Assembly (NCBI GenBank): GCA_025345505.1
Contig: JANVCC010000021.1
Coordinates: 34,356,250-34,420,249, forward strand
DNA length: 64,000 bases
Reading direction: 5' to 3'
Origin: Todiramphus chloris collaris
Taxonomy: Eukaryota; Chordata; Aves; Coraciiformes; Alcedinidae
The position numbers were made by a program, and so were the translations under genes. The notes under the pieces were generated by a model. The model was not told the origin of the DNA. It searched no databases and saw only the letters and a program-made list of their open reading frames with translations. Shown piece after piece: positions 24,351-38,393 of the stretch. Each line of letters opens with the position of its first letter. Position 1 is the first letter of the stretch.

Positions 24351-27300
24351 CCCATAAACCCATGTTGAACTATCGAAATAGTTCAATGGAAATTTAAATT
24401 ATTCCTAGAAATGTACAAAATGTTTTATTCACCAAAGTTCTGCAAAATATTAGTTTTCATTTGTAGGTTACAGCCTAGAAAGCCCTTGCTCTTACTGCAG
24501 ACTTTTTTTTTTCCGTTTTTCTTTTATTTCCTCAGGATTATTTTGGAATAAATGTAAATCATAATGTTTATTCTAGTCTTCAGGAAGAGATCACCTCTGC
24601 TTCTTAAAATATTCACACTGACAAACTATTTTAAGCACTTATTCTTCTGGATATGTCTTTGTCTCTTGGTTATTTTCCCAAAGCACTTGGAACAGATGTG
24701 CCTGTTTGTTTCCTGTTTATCTGGAGGAGTTTGCAGCTTCAGTAGATTGGTGTCTGTTCTATAGGAGTGGAGGCCATTTACTGCTTCTGAGGCTATAGGC
24801 AAGGGTCAGAAGAGTCTGCAGTGATGAACAGGTAGTATTATCTGTGTTCAGGACAAGGCATCTTTGGCTGATACTTGAAGTTCTTTGAAAAAAGATGTTT
24901 GTGCCCGAGTTCCATAATGTGATCTGAAGAAGAAATAAAAGAGCTGTGATAACTCGTTATTAAATATTTAAAAAGTATGTTTCATCTGTCATGAATTGGG
25001 TAACATTCTAGCTGGCTTTGTTACTTATTAAGTGATCTGCCATGCTCTGATCTGTGAGATCCTTCTGAGTAATCTTATTAAGACATTTGTGCTGAACTGT
25101 TTCTGTGTAGTAATCTTAGCACTCTGTTAAAACAGATGAGTCCTATTCAGTGGATAAAATTTTGAGTCTAAAAATACATTTTTATTTCTTGAATGCCAAG
25201 AAAATCAGGACCTATTTCCTTATGTAATAATATATCTTTGAAATACACAGTTTCAACAGTGAAATTTTAATGTCTGTGCTGATAATTCTAATTTTAAAAA
25301 GATGACTAATACATCTAGTTTTATGACGATCTGATAAGTACATATTAAGTCTTATTGAAAAATGAAGGTCAGATTTTATAATAATTACTCTGAGTATTGG
25401 TTGTGGGGCCTCCCTCTAGGATCTGTCACAATAGATTAATTTTATTATTTATGTTTGGAAATATATATATATATCAATTGATTTTTCTCTGAACTCCTTA
25501 ATTCAAAATCATATTTGCTTGGAATATGTAAAAAATGCCTCCTTTTCAGTTAATAGGACAGCAACACAAAGTACTTTTAATCTGTATCTATTTAATAAAT
25601 CTATCTTTTTCTGTTGAGTTTGGGTTTTGGGTTTGGTTTTTTTGAGTGTTTTCTCTAATTATTTCCATATTATATGTAGGTTTGCTTTAGCTCATCCGTT
25701 ACTATTTCCCAGATGAAATACTAATTAACCTTCTCCTAATAATCCCTTTAGAAAATTCCCACTGTGGGTGCTCATGGATGGTAAAGTCTGGTTTATCATT
25801 CAACTCAATATAACTTTTTAATTTCATCCTTAATTTCGTCCATCACCAAGGGGGACTTCAAATTAAAATTATTAAACTGCCTGTCAATTAACAGGAATGT
25901 TTGAATAATTTGTCTTGTACCCAAACTGATAAGTACATGCTCTGATTAGATGATTGTTCTTCATGCTAGACTGACACACTATGCTGAAAGAGCTCATTTG
26001 TATGTTAACACACTTTGAAATCTTATCCATGATGGGTACATGCCCTAGTAAGCTTCCAATTTGGCTTCACAGACATGGACTTCCATGCTATTTGTATTGA
26101 ATGATCATATCCATAGTGGAAACTGGCAAGTACAACAGGTATAAAGTATAATTGCTAAGAAATTATTTGTCTTCGCTGATAAATACAACTTGTCTCAGGC
26201 CTGTCCCCGCTTAACGTTTCTTGAAAGCATCTGGGTGACAAATGTATGGTAAGTACTTACTGAGGACTAAGGTCTTCAGTATTTGGAAGGGAATACCAAA
26301 GGGTCTTTACTTTTGCTATATGAAGTATATAGACATATGCCAAGTCTTGCAATGTTCCTAAAAAATCAAATCTAATAGAAGGCCAGTCACAGAAGTTTTA
26401 CACAGAGGAACATTTCTCCTTTTATACCAAGTATACGGGACAGATTTCAAAATCATAATCTTTCTGGCGTCACTCTTGAAAAGTCAGTAATGTGGTTTCC
26501 CTGTTTTCAGTGTGTTTCTGTGTGTTAAATTGTAACTTGCTGTGTAAGGAAAAGTCTTTTAACTGACTAAAACTGCAGCAATTGCAATGTATCCATTGCA
26601 AAAGAAGATTTTTATAAAAAATACATTTTTTCAGCTGAACATTGTTACTTCTTAGCTGTAATTTAATGTCTTTTAAATAATACCTGGTTGCAATGCAATT
26701 AAAATCACTCTGCATAAACAACTACCGCAATGGGTCTTTAACTGAATCTCTTTTTCTTTTTTTTTTTTTTTTTTTTTTACTGATGTCATATTCAAAACTA
26801 TATCTGTGCATTGTACTTTAGGAGTTGCTTTGTACAATCCATCCAGAGACTTTGATTGTAAAAGCAGATAAGCATATCTGTCCTCCAGTGTATGTCAGTA
26901 GAAGAATTTCCAAAAGGCAATCAAACTGCTATTTTTATGTGTTTCAGCACTCAGATTCAAATAGAGACAGGGAAGAGTAGTGAAATGACAACTTCCTGCA
27001 AAATATGTAAAAAAAAGTTTGGGAATTTGTTGATAGAATTTGCTTTAAAATATTTTTTTTGCACTATAACCACCCTTACAAATAACCTTTGAGCAGAGAA
27101 ACATCTCTTCACATGTTGATTTAGTTTTCTCTGTGTCACAGACGAATTTCAGGTGAGGTAGCTTCAAGTACAGAACCTGTCATGTAACATTTAAAATGCA
27201 TTTCTCAGTCATGATGAGCATAAGAAGTAAGTAATTCCTGTATTTAAGCTTCTATTTTAGGGCTTACTAGTCAATTCTGTACATTGTACTCTCATAGTAA

Positions 27301-29423
27301 TGGAGGTCCAGTCTGGCTGGTTCCCCTACTACAGGCAGGATACCACTTCTGCCCCTCAGTGTACCGACTTCATGGCTAACATTCTAGGACCCACAGATAA
27401 TGGTTTCACTGCAGGTTTGACTTCTCCACAATGTCAGGCCTCTGTGTATAGCTATTACCCCAAAAGGAGTTGTGGTTTTCGTTATTTTTTTTTCCCCAGG
27501 TCACTTCACCTACTTGCCAGCTAGTCTGGTTTGTCCTTCACTAGCATTCACACACTTACTTGTACCAAGTAAGCCAAATAAGTGTACCCATCAGCCAACT
27601 GTTTACGTGCAACTGGCCCTTTTTATACCTTTACCCCTCCATTTCCACATGTTTGTTCCTCCTCAAATCACCCATCTCTGTCCCCTCCCTTTCCTCTGAT
27701 TCCTCCCCTACACATTCAAAAGTAAGCCTTGTGCAATCCCACAATGTGTCCCATACCCGTAGGTAGCAACACCCCCACAGCCTGAAAGGTGCTCTAGTGT
27801 TTACTCAACTTGATGAGTATCACACCTGGACCATGGATCTGAGGATCTCCTAGACAGCCATGGGAGGTGCCTGAACTGAGTGTCCCTTCCTCTGGATCCT
27901 TAATTTTTGCCCTTGCATGCATTTCTGCCCCTGTGTCTCTCTAACTTTGTGTAGTTGGACCTTTGATAGGCTGATGGCACCTGTGATAGGACTGGGAGTA
28001 GCCCAGGACAGTCTTATTTTGAATCCCACTCCTACTGTTGCTTCTCTGTACTCCTTTGTGGGTGTACAGACAAGTTTTCATCACATAACCTAACATATTT
28101 ATTTGGGACAAAGGCTGCCTATGTAAACTCACTGTAAAGTTAACATAATAATATAGGTTTCTTTTATAAACAACTTGTGAATAACCAGAAAGCTAGATGT
28201 CAAAAAGCTATTAGCCATGTATAATCTGACTATTCTTTCTGACTTTGGCTTATAAGGCAGTATGTTTCAAAAAATCACTATTATATAATTTTTTTACAAT
28301 TTCTATCTATATTTCTACCTCAGAAATCCCCAATTATATTCCAATTTACTACCTTTTAAATTTTAGGATATGTATCTTACTATGTAGTATTTAATGTATA
28401 AAGGTCATTTAGTTTGTCCAAGATCTGGAGGAACAAAAAGAGGTAATTTAGAATGAAAACATAAGCACTTAGCATGAACCTAAATAGCAGACAGTGAGAA
28501 AGACAGGCCTCCCAATACAAGTGACAAAATATTTTGCATGGACAACAGACAGGGGTGTTTTCTGAAATGGGGGTGGAGGGAGGCTATCTCATATTCTAAA
28601 CATATTTACATGAAACCTTACAAAGGTATTTTTGTTTCGCTCCATACATAGAATAATGTTTTAGAGTGGCTAACTAGGTCCTACTTGTCCAATCCATAAT
28701 GAAATGGGAGTTTATATTCCTAGGACTCTTCTCCCTCAGATGCTCAAAGCCGAAACTTTCAAATTGTTTCCTTATGTTCTTCCAGTTTCCTCTTGAAGGA
28801 ATTAATGGAGCAGGAGGCAATACTGAAGGAGAGTATTATGCCTCCTGCTTAAGGAGAAATTGAATGAACATAGTGTATCACTGCTGGATTCTTCTGTAGT
28901 TTACATTCTCGGGTGACAGGAAGATCTGTCTTAGTCATCCTTCACACAAAATGTAAGGTACCTGTCTGATGTGCTCTGCCAGTTCAGAGCTAAGGAACAA
29001 TCAAAAAAAACCCCTAAAATTAAACATGCAGCACCTGAGAAATTCACTCAGTCTAAAGACCACCATCTGCAAAAGTATGATGCTGACCATCTTTTTGAAA
29101 ATAATCCTTTCCTTGCCTTGCTTTATCTTGCATTTTGACAGTTTCATCATGAAGAACCAGAGGAAACAATGAAGAATTATGATGAACTGGCAGCATTCAA
29201 AGGTCCTCACTAAGACTAATACAATTTTCATAGTATATATTTTTCCTCCTCAGTCTTAAATCCACCTAGAGGTCTTTTGATATGTATCTGATGGTTTCTT
29301 TTTCCTTGGCTCTCATTTAAAGCTTGCAAATAGCACAATTTGCCAACCTCAGTTGAAAAAAAAAAAAAAGGGCTTTACTTCATATGATATTTTCATGGTG
29401 TCACCTACCATAAACTGGCAATA
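24351..29423. other. AT-rich non-coding DNA
   Basis: Includes a 22-base T run (26757-26778), a short TA run near 25459 and a more GC-balanced zone at 27290-28090 with several overlapping short frames. No LTR ends, CR1 tail or exon structure could be supported in that zone. Confidence 0.5.
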
Positions 29424-29429
29424 CTACTT

Positions 29430-29777
29430 TGTGGGATATTAGTACACATGGGCAATCCAAACTATAACCCATTGTCTGAAAGATAACAAGATGGAGATTG
29501 ACTGAAGGACAGCAGGTGGCGTGTGTGTCAGGAAAGGGAAGCAGGGCAACACAGTTCCGGGTATGGAAAGCTATCAAGATAGACTGGTTGCTGCCTAACT
29601 GCCTGCAGGGAACCAATCAAGGAAGGATGCATGGACACTTACAACCAATCGTGATCTGTTTACGGGCACATGGCTAGTTACCTGAGCTATATAAACTGGG
29701 CGTGGATTGCAATAAAGGGTCGTTATTGTTTACTTTAATTACATTGGTCCTAGTGTGGCATCCATTATTCCTCTGCA
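29430..29777 (+). mobile_element. ERV solo LTR family E, alpharetrovirus-like
   Basis: A 348-bp block opening TGTGGGATATT and closing CCTCTGCA, flanked by a perfect 6-bp TSD CTACTT at 29424-29429 and 29778-29783. It holds two CCAAT boxes (29613-29617 and 29645-29649), a TATATAA box at 29688-29694 and AATAAA at 29711-29716. It ends with about 60 bases of U5-like sequence. Short length, AATAAA close behind the TATA box and a 6-bp TSD are features of avian alpharetrovirus LTRs. No internal genes remain, so it is a solo LTR. Strand is fixed by the order CCAAT, TATA, AATAAA. Confidence 0.85.
29688..29716 (+). promoter_or_regulatory. LTR E core promoter and polyA signal
   Basis: TATATAA at 29688-29694 and AATAAA at 29711-29716, separated by 16 bases. 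The spacing implies a very short R region, as in alpharetroviruses. This is the best-preserved promoter-like set in the window; activity is unknown. Confidence 0.6.
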
Positions 29778-31513
29778 CTACTTGAGTACTAGCTACTTGG
29801 TGTCTAAGGGACTGTTACAAGCTGAAAGCAGCTTAGACCAAAGCCAAGAACAGACAAGCCTTACCAGGCTAACAAAGACTGGAGTCCTTTTCTAGTAATG
29901 TCACAAATCAGATACACTTGGCTATACCTTTATTTTAAAATTTAATCCATTAACTATTCTCTTAACAGTCTGAGAAGACTTACAGAAAATGCTCTGGATT
30001 GCTGTGTGTTTGGTTTCTTCCCCCTCCTCAAAACCATGTGCTTTTCTGACACCTGAGTCCATCTGAGGTCCATTAGGTATCACTTTGGTGTCAGGCATTT
30101 TAGTACAGAGATACGAAGCATCCTTCATTAATAAATTTGCTAGGACACTGAACTTGAGTATATGGGGCAACTTTTACTAGCAAATCCTTGAAGAAACACA
30201 GCAGAGTGAACTTTTGACAAGCTTGGCTTGGTTGCTCTGTACTGCTCACCTCCAAGCTAGTTATTCCCAGTTGAATAAACAGTCCATGTGTGCCAAGATC
30301 AGTCTGAGAGCAAACCAGTCTATAGGTCATATGAATAACTGAGGGCCAAACTTGAATATGTGTTTAAACTGCAGCAAAGAATCCTGGTGGACTCTGAGAC
30401 TCAGTTTCTCTTGTAATGAATGACTACCTTAGTCACTGAGCTATCAGACCCTTTAGGACATAAAAGGTTTGTAGGGTACAAATCTATTTTGATAGATATT
30501 CAGAATATTTTATGGTTCTCATTGCTTCCAAGTATTCTTGATAATGTGTGACCACATTATTAAGAACAACATGAACTTTTCAGAGTAATCATTGCTGATT
30601 TTCCCTATACAGGCTTTTTAGGCTAGTTTTCAGCAACAGGGTAAGCATCAGGAAATATGCCCAATATGCAGCACATCGGTTATATGAACTAAAAAAGACC
30701 AATGCATTTGCAGACCAAAGATACATTCAGAAGGAGTTATAGATGTGAGAAGAATCACAAATAAATTAAGGTTTGCAAATATTCTAGAAGTGCAGCAGTA
30801 GTTTGCAAAGTGGGGTTTCTAATAGCCAGGAAATTTAGAGTAAAAGCAACAGAGAAAGCAATAGCAATCAGGAAAAGGAACACAAATGGAGAATTAATAC
30901 TGTGTGACACAAAATAGTTTTCAGCAGTAACAGCTGGTGACCAAATGAAGATGGCTGGGACTGGGAATTACCTAACTCTGCCAAAAATAATTATTCCTGA
31001 TTTTCCCTTTCCTTCTACCCAGTACACACAGAAAAATTGCACCTCCCAGATGAAATCAGTCAACCAGCTAAACAAGCCTGGTCTCTCTCTCAGTACAAAT
31101 CTCCCAAATGAGCAGGCAGCCTCTAACCTTCTGCTCTCCAGTTACTGACCTCTTCCCCATTTTCCCTTTTCACCCCTTTTAACAATATCCCAAGCCTCAC
31201 ATACAGTTCAATTCTTAATGTTACTTTTGAAAACTGATAGAAAACTTCTTTTGTCTTTTTCCTCTGGGGCTTCTGGAGTTACTCCTGAAGTGCAAATAGA
31301 ACACTGTTATATTGCATTCAGCAAACCAAGAGGTATATCTACTTTTAGCTGCAAAAAGCACAAAAAAGGCTACTTGTTAACCTGATCAGAATTGTCTTTT
31401 GGTGTTTTTTTTAGGTTTTTTGGGGTTTTTGAGTACAAGAGTCAGTGGTTAGAGTCTATCAGCCTTTCTGTTCCTTCTCAGTCTGAATTCTGATACAAAA
31501 AGAATGGACATAT

Positions 31514-31515
<2 letters not shown>

Positions 31516-31550
<35 letters not shown>
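31516..31550. repeat. Poly-T, 35 bases
   Basis: Uninterrupted T homopolymer. No retroposon body was recognised on either side. Confidence 0.95.
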
Positions 31551-31551
<1 letters not shown>

Positions 31552-34500
31552 TTCTAGAGTTTTCTAATAAAAGTATGCCAACAACACAGCTCTGGTAGTA
31601 ACCTTGCCAGTTTTATAGATTTATTGGCAGAGGAATCAGAAAAGCCTTTCAAAGCTCTGCATTTACAGCAGAGAGTTTAACTGTAATGCAGAAAGGATGT
31701 TATATTTTAACCTGCTCTTAGTTGTTCTAGAGACAGTGAAAACTCCTGTCATATGGCACAAGCAGAACCATGTTCTTCTTGATCTTTCATGGAAGTGGCT
31801 GAATTAGGCCCATATCCACTGTTCTTTTATTTCTGTTGTGACATTATCTTTAAGATAGTAGCCAAAAACCAGAACCTCTTTATATCTCTACCTGTTCCCA
31901 TGCACTACAAAAACACAGAGGCAATTCCATAGGAACTAAGAGAAGGATCCTTCTATAAGCATCAGGTGTAGAGAAGTCTAGTTGCATTAAATGGACCAAT
32001 AAGCACATTTATTTTATGTATTTTTACTTTGTGTGTTTGAAAAAGGTGAGAAAGATGCAGTGGAGAAAACCAGAGAAGTCCTAATTTCAATGAAGTATAA
32101 AAATCTGAACTAAGAAACAGTGTGTAAACATGGGTGTGTGCTTTAGCAACAGGTTCCAGTACTGGAAAAAGCAAAAGTTACTATTTAACAGAAAGAGGGA
32201 GAATGAGGAGGAAGGCAGAGACTGTGTGGCTCATAAACTGTGAGATGAAATACAAAGTTTGCAAGTCTGATGTGAACTGAGAGACTGCTTCAGATCTCTG
32301 TGCTGGCTGTGTCCTAGTGATAACACATAGGCAAATCCTAGGTTAGAAGAAACTTTTGGCTAAGTAGCAGCATTATGGTAAGAGCAGCTAAGCAAAGGGA
32401 GGAATGCTTCTTACCACACACTGAGCAGTATGAAGACTGGATTGTGGGATGGACAGCAGTTGCTACATTGGTTACATGCCTGGTTAAATAGAAAGGTTTG
32501 ATAATTCTCTCTTCAAAGAAGCAGCTATTTGTTAAGTGAGCAACACTGCTTTCCTGATCTTCTGTACATGAACTTGAATTTCCCATTGCAGAAAAGTGTG
32601 ACATACTTCCTTATTCACTCTAGTCTACTTTTTGTCTTCGATCTGCAAATCTAAGAAGTCACTATGGTTAGGTTTCTTGAACAGCTTATCTCTGTTGAAG
32701 TATATGGACAATATGAATAATAAGCAGAAGTTCCAAAAATCTTAGGATATTTCTGTAAATGCAACAACCAGCAGTCAGCATAGTGTACAATATTTCTAAG
32801 CTGTAAATGCCATAGAACTCTAAAGGTCATAATATTAACCATCATAGCACTCTGTGAAATAAAGACATAAACTATTAGATTTCACTTTTAAGTATTGAAA
32901 ATGAGAGTAAAGACCGTTGAAATGAGTGAATGAATGAAAAAAAATGTCAATCAGTCAGAATTAGAATCAATTTCTGCAGCCTGCCTCTTTTACATTCTTT
33001 ATTTCATGTAAGATGTATTTCACTTTCAGACTCACAATATTTATCCTATATTATCCTACATTTTCAGAGATATATTTACAGATGCTTACTATTGTCCATT
33101 TGTTTTGAATTTGCTTTCATGAAAATACTAATTTCTCTGTTTTGCGAGTTGAACGTCTCTAGGATATGACCAAAATGTGCAAATACACATTTTAAAATGA
33201 ATCTATTAATCTTACATTTTCTTATGTATGATTTTTCTCAAGGGTTACATTTCTCCACAATTAAAATGCATGCTTCATTGCCTTCCTCCATTTTTAGTAA
33301 TTATAAATTCTGCTGAGTATAAGCTGTTGCTAAGATATGCTCACATAACAAAAGCAGACAAGCCTAAACATAGCAAGGTGTAGGATGTTATTCAGATCCT
33401 CACCGAGGATCCAAAGATAATAATATTTTTCTCTCTGTTGATAAAGTACATTATTGTCAGTTATGATTTGGTAATTTTTCTGGTTTGAGTGCATACGTTC
33501 CAGAGAAATTATTCAAAAGAGCAAGTCTGAATCAAGAGATTTCTTTATATAAAATACACATATTTCTTCATTGTTTAATGAGTATCCAACTTATCATGAC
33601 TTTAGTGGAGTGTTATGCCTATCCTTAAGTGTCTACTTAGATGTTGTCAGATATTGCCTATTATTTCAGCAGCTTCCTGGTTCATAGTTTTCATATTTTA
33701 GTTTTTATTAGGCTAACCTTTCCACAAGACAGACCAGTCCACCACACATATTGCAGCTATGGATTTGCTGGATTTTAATGTTACAAAAATACCATATTAT
33801 TTCAATAGTATTGAGTCTTTTTAATTTCATTATACTTAATAGAGAGGCTCATGTCTTTGGTAATAAAAGAACACATACATTTATTTTGACTGTGGATATA
33901 TGGTACAGAATATATGTTTTTCAGGCTTCTATATGATTTTAATGCTGTTATTCATAGTATGTCAACGTGAATAACACATGTACAAATATTACCACATACA
34001 AAGTTTTACAGGACTTGATTTGAATATAACAATGAATTAAGGTAAGATGTTTTGTTCATTTGCTTTTTGTTTTTACTGTTAGATGGTGCTGTTAATCAGA
34101 TTTTATTTTCTGTGGAAAACATTATGTCCATAATCACCCAATATTCTAATATTCTGCCATATGTCATACAATGGTTATATTAATAAATTACCATAATAAT
34201 TGTATAAATTAATTTTATGCTTCCACAAAGTTAAATAATATTTGTATAACAGAAGAGTCTGTTCCAAGAAGGGCTCATTGCCAGAATTACAATGGGATTT
34301 AAAAGCTTAATCATGCACTGAAAACTGCATAGTTTTTGTTAAAATTGTGGCTTTTCTGCTTGATACAACTGCCTACAGAAGGTTTTTGGAGGTTTAAGAT
34401 CAGTCTACTACTATAGGTCCACTGATGAATATCAAATAAAAGATTATCTGAGATAATAAGGAAAGTGTTACTACAAGAAAGGAAGAAGGGTGAATTAGTT

Positions 34501-36568
34501 GTTTTTTTAAGGGTTTTTTAAGATGACATAGAGACAGATGAGGATCATGTATGGCACTGAAATGAAACAATCACTGGAATGTTGTGCTTTAAAGATAAAA
34601 ACAAGGAAGGTGCTTAGATAGCAAGTTTTCTTGTATAGTGTGCTCATCATGAAAAACAAAGGGATTTTAGTCCATCTTAGTTGTAACCTAGGTTATGCTT
34701 TTTTACCTTGGTCTAATCATGAAATGCTTCAATAATGAGATTTTTGATATTCCTAATTCTCATTAGAATGCTTATAGATTTGTAAAACAAATAATTTAAA
34801 TCAGATTAACAGAACAAAAATATGTTTAGATGGAGTAAGACCCAGACTAAGATGATTAAATTGGTTTCTTCCAAGTGTTTCTATCAAGGTTAAGATCTGT
34901 TCAGTATCTCATTCATATATTGTTGTTACTACCAATGAGCGGGACTGTATCTGTTATACACATGTGGAATTTCAACAACACAGAATTCTCCTTGGATTTA
35001 AAAATGAATCCTGGGTTCTAGTATTTTCTGTGTCTATTACTGCACAAAATTTCTCCTATGACAGAACAATATCATGCTCAATTTACGAGTAAAGTCAAGA
35101 ACATGCTAGGCTAAACTGATTTTGTCAGTATTCATCTGTTTTAATTGCTAAAGCACACATGGTATGCAAAGAAATGTGAGACTATAACAACAAGTTGGGG
35201 ATTAGGAGACCTAAAATAACAACATGAATTTGGCTGAATACTCTGTTCTTAATCCTTAAACATTTCCCAAAGGTCATATATTGTTTTAAAAGAGTTTTAA
35301 AAAGCATTTATAAAACTCTTAGTGATTGAAATTAACTATGAAAATGTGTTTGCACACTTTCACTACAACAGAAAATCATAGCGAGTTCAAAATTTTTTTA
35401 CACTTTTTAAATCTGCATACATATAAATTATAGCTAAACTATCCTATACATATGCATTAATGAAATTCATTATGTATATCTGAATGATGTATGTAGCCTA
35501 GGTATTTAATCACATTCATCTTTCTAGTTACATGCAACAAATTGTACATTTACTGTAAAAATGGAATGGAATGATGTTTGGCTTCTGTGACAGCTATGAT
35601 TTCCATTTTGCCATTCCAAGTTGCTACTGAATTTTAGATTGGTGTAATGGGGCATTCTTGACTTTATAAAACAATTTATAATATATTACTTTAGACAAAG
35701 CTGTTGTGTTTGGAAATGGTATTATCTTTGCCCACCTGGTAGTGTTATTTTTCTATTGAGGTACCTTAGGCTGTATGTAGGTGGCCCATCACTATAGATA
35801 CCATGTTTGCAACCCACATGCCTCTAACTGCCAGAAATAACTCCATGATCATTTTGATCTTCATAACAGCTGAGTCGTGAGACAATTGAATGTGTTTGAA
35901 ATAACTCAGACCAGTACAAACCCCAGTATTTTTTCCTGTTCTGGGTGGATTTTATACATGTGTATATATAAAATATGAAATGCAAAGAGTTCCTACAAAC
36001 TGTTTGTGTGATCAAGATTTTAGGAAACTAATTACATATCTGTAAAGTTATCCTTAAAATATTATGATTGCAGCACTGACATTAGCTTCTGTTTTTACAG
36101 TTAGTTTCCACTTAGTACTCAAATATTTTTGTAGAACTGGAATTCAGTTTCTACTTATGTTTTATATTCTTAGAAATTAAAAACATTGGAGATTAATAGA
36201 AATTGAACAAAGCAGATGAATTAAGAGGGCAAGTGCTGGATTAGATGGGTGGAATGTGATAGTTATATCTCTTGGGAAGAAAAACCTTTTTTGGATTGCA
36301 GCACAATAGGCTGGAAAGATAAAATCTCAGGAAAATGTTATATACAAGCAATTTGCAAAAAGTTAAAGAAGGTTATCTGACTTTAACAATGTCTCTTTTC
36401 TCATACCAATGTGAAGTTATTTGCAAACTGTGTAATTTTTGCACTTGGGACCAGGATTTAAAGTATTCAGGAGCACAGCTCAAACTGATCTTTCTATTGT
36501 ACTTAAACACTTCCTTAATTTCAGCAGAAAGTGATAGAAATATGTATTAGTTTTGGAAATCTACAGGC

Positions 36569-36627
36569 AACAAATTGAACATATTGAACATATTGAACAA
36601 TCTAAGACAACAAATTGAACATATTGA
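36569..36627. repeat. Short compound tandem repeat
   Basis: The 9-base unit ATTGAACAT is repeated, and a longer segment (CAACAAATTGAACATATTGA) occurs at about 36568-36587 and again at 36608-36627. Confidence 0.8.
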
Positions 36628-38266
36628 GTTTCTTTCATTACATCTCTTTTTACCTATGTATGGAAATACGTTTTTTTCTTGAACAGAACTCAGACATTGT
36701 AAGTTTTAGCAGAGGGACACATAAAAATTTGAAAAATATATTTACTTCAAAAGACTTTGCAGGTGATTGTTGAAAAAGATTACTGATTTTCCAATAGTTA
36801 CTTATATCTGAGTGCACTAACCATGATGGGTTGTTGAGGTTGATTTTCTTCTTTGGGAGGGAGGAGGGAGCATGTGTTGGCTTTTACCTACCTCAAAGCT
36901 CTCTTTAAGCCTAGGAAGGCTAATAAATCTATACCACTTTCAAGGTGATTTTTCATTTTGTTTCTCTCATTTGTAGTTGTTCAGGTATATGCTCTGCTAC
37001 CTTTTTAATATTCTCTTTGACTTTTCTTGGCAAGGACAAAGTTACAGTTGTGTTGCAGGAAACCCTTTGGGGAAAACAAAACCAACAAATCTGATGTAAT
37101 CATTTAAGTGTTCTGCAGTGCAACAAACAACAAAGCAACCAAGATCCGTTTCTCATTCACATTAGCACCACCTGTTATCTTACAAAATACAGATACATAA
37201 TTTACTACCTAAAGACATTTCTACTGCCATCATGGGCAAGAATGTGATGCAATGATCTTGGTGTACTCAAGTTCTAGAACTCACATTTCCTGTCTGGTAG
37301 TGAAAAATAAGAGCTCTGTAAACATTAATGAAATTCAGATATATATAAATGACTCTGAACCTGGTCACTATTACTTCAAGGAAAAACAAATCAAAATCAC
37401 ATATATGATGTAGGTCATTAGTAATTCAAACAGTTTATGTGATTCTGGAAACATTATAGTATTTTTGTTTTGTCCTTCCTACAAGTCAAAGGCAAGGCAT
37501 GTGGTTTAAGCTTCTGCACAGACAAAACAGAACACTTCTGATCTGACCTTTCCTTTTGTAAGCTGGACAAATTCTACCTGGTGTTATTTGGAAGGAGATG
37601 GCATGTAATTTTCTTTTGAAGTTGATTTATGATTATTAAAGTTTTCCCACTCTACTATAAAGTGACCTATATCTATGGTTAGTTACATTTGAAACAAGAG
37701 ATCAACATTTTGATCACTTCTCTATAAGAAAAAAAACCAAAAAACCAACTGAAAGTATTTTCATAGCTTTACAGTTAAATCTTCCTTTTATCTTAATCAC
37801 ATTTCTTAGTGAAATTTCTTCAAGTAATAATTGAAACTTTTCAGGCAGTTTGAAACTTTGTTTTAAATGACCTTTCTGAAGGCAAATCTGGTTGTTTTTT
37901 TTTTTTTTTTTTTTTTCCCAGAAATGAACAATTTTTCTCACTTAAATTGCAAACACTGGGAAAAACCCAATAGTAAACCCAATAGTAAACCCAAAAGCAA
38001 ACCAAAAGAAAAAAATCCTGCCACCTATATTTGGAAAAAACACACTTTTGAAAGTATTTAGTATTTCTAAGCACCAGTCTTAAAAAATAAGACCAATACT
38101 AATAGCAGGAACAATATTATAACTGTATGCTATTAAATCAATCTTTTAGTTCTTCATTATACTACTTCCTGGATAGAGAGTGTTAACAGAGTTTAGAAAG
38201 TATTACTTAGTCTGATATAACACTGCAAATGCCTGTGCAGGCACATGCCTGCAATGAAACTGTTGT

Positions 38267-38293
38267 TTGCGGGGGGGGGGGGGGGGGGGGGGG
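38267..38293. repeat. G homopolymer at gap edge
   Basis: At least 27 consecutive G bases end at an assembly gap. Such runs form G-quadruplexes and stall polymerases. The run may be partly a sequencing artefact. Confidence 0.9.
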
Positions 38294-38393
38294 NNNNNNN
38301 NNNNNNNNNNNNNNNNNNNNNNNNNNNNNNNNNNNNNNNNNNNNNNNNNNNNNNNNNNNNNNNNNNNNNNNNNNNNNNNNNNNNNNNNNNNNN
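38294..38393. other. Assembly gap, 100 N
   Basis: A 100-N block, the customary placeholder for unknown gap size. Frames that cross it are artefacts. Confidence 0.99.

Larger units (their letters stand above)
29784..38269. other. AT-rich non-coding DNA
   Basis: Over 8 kb without an LTR or CR1 hallmark. It holds a 35-base T run (31516-31550), a 22-base T run (37895-37916) and small tandem repeats at 36569-36627 and 37965-38010. A minus-strand frame at 32338-32604 is followed by a donor-like GTGTGTG|GTAAGA but lacks a convincing acceptor. No gene is called. Confidence 0.5.

Noticed and set aside
27290..28090. GC-balanced region considered as an LTR or gene
   Set aside because: No TG...CA ends with duplications, no CR1 tail and no coherent exon could be found.
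32338..32604. Minus-strand frame ending near a GTAAGA donor-like site
   Set aside because: No pyrimidine tract and acceptor at a matching position; peptide not recognised.
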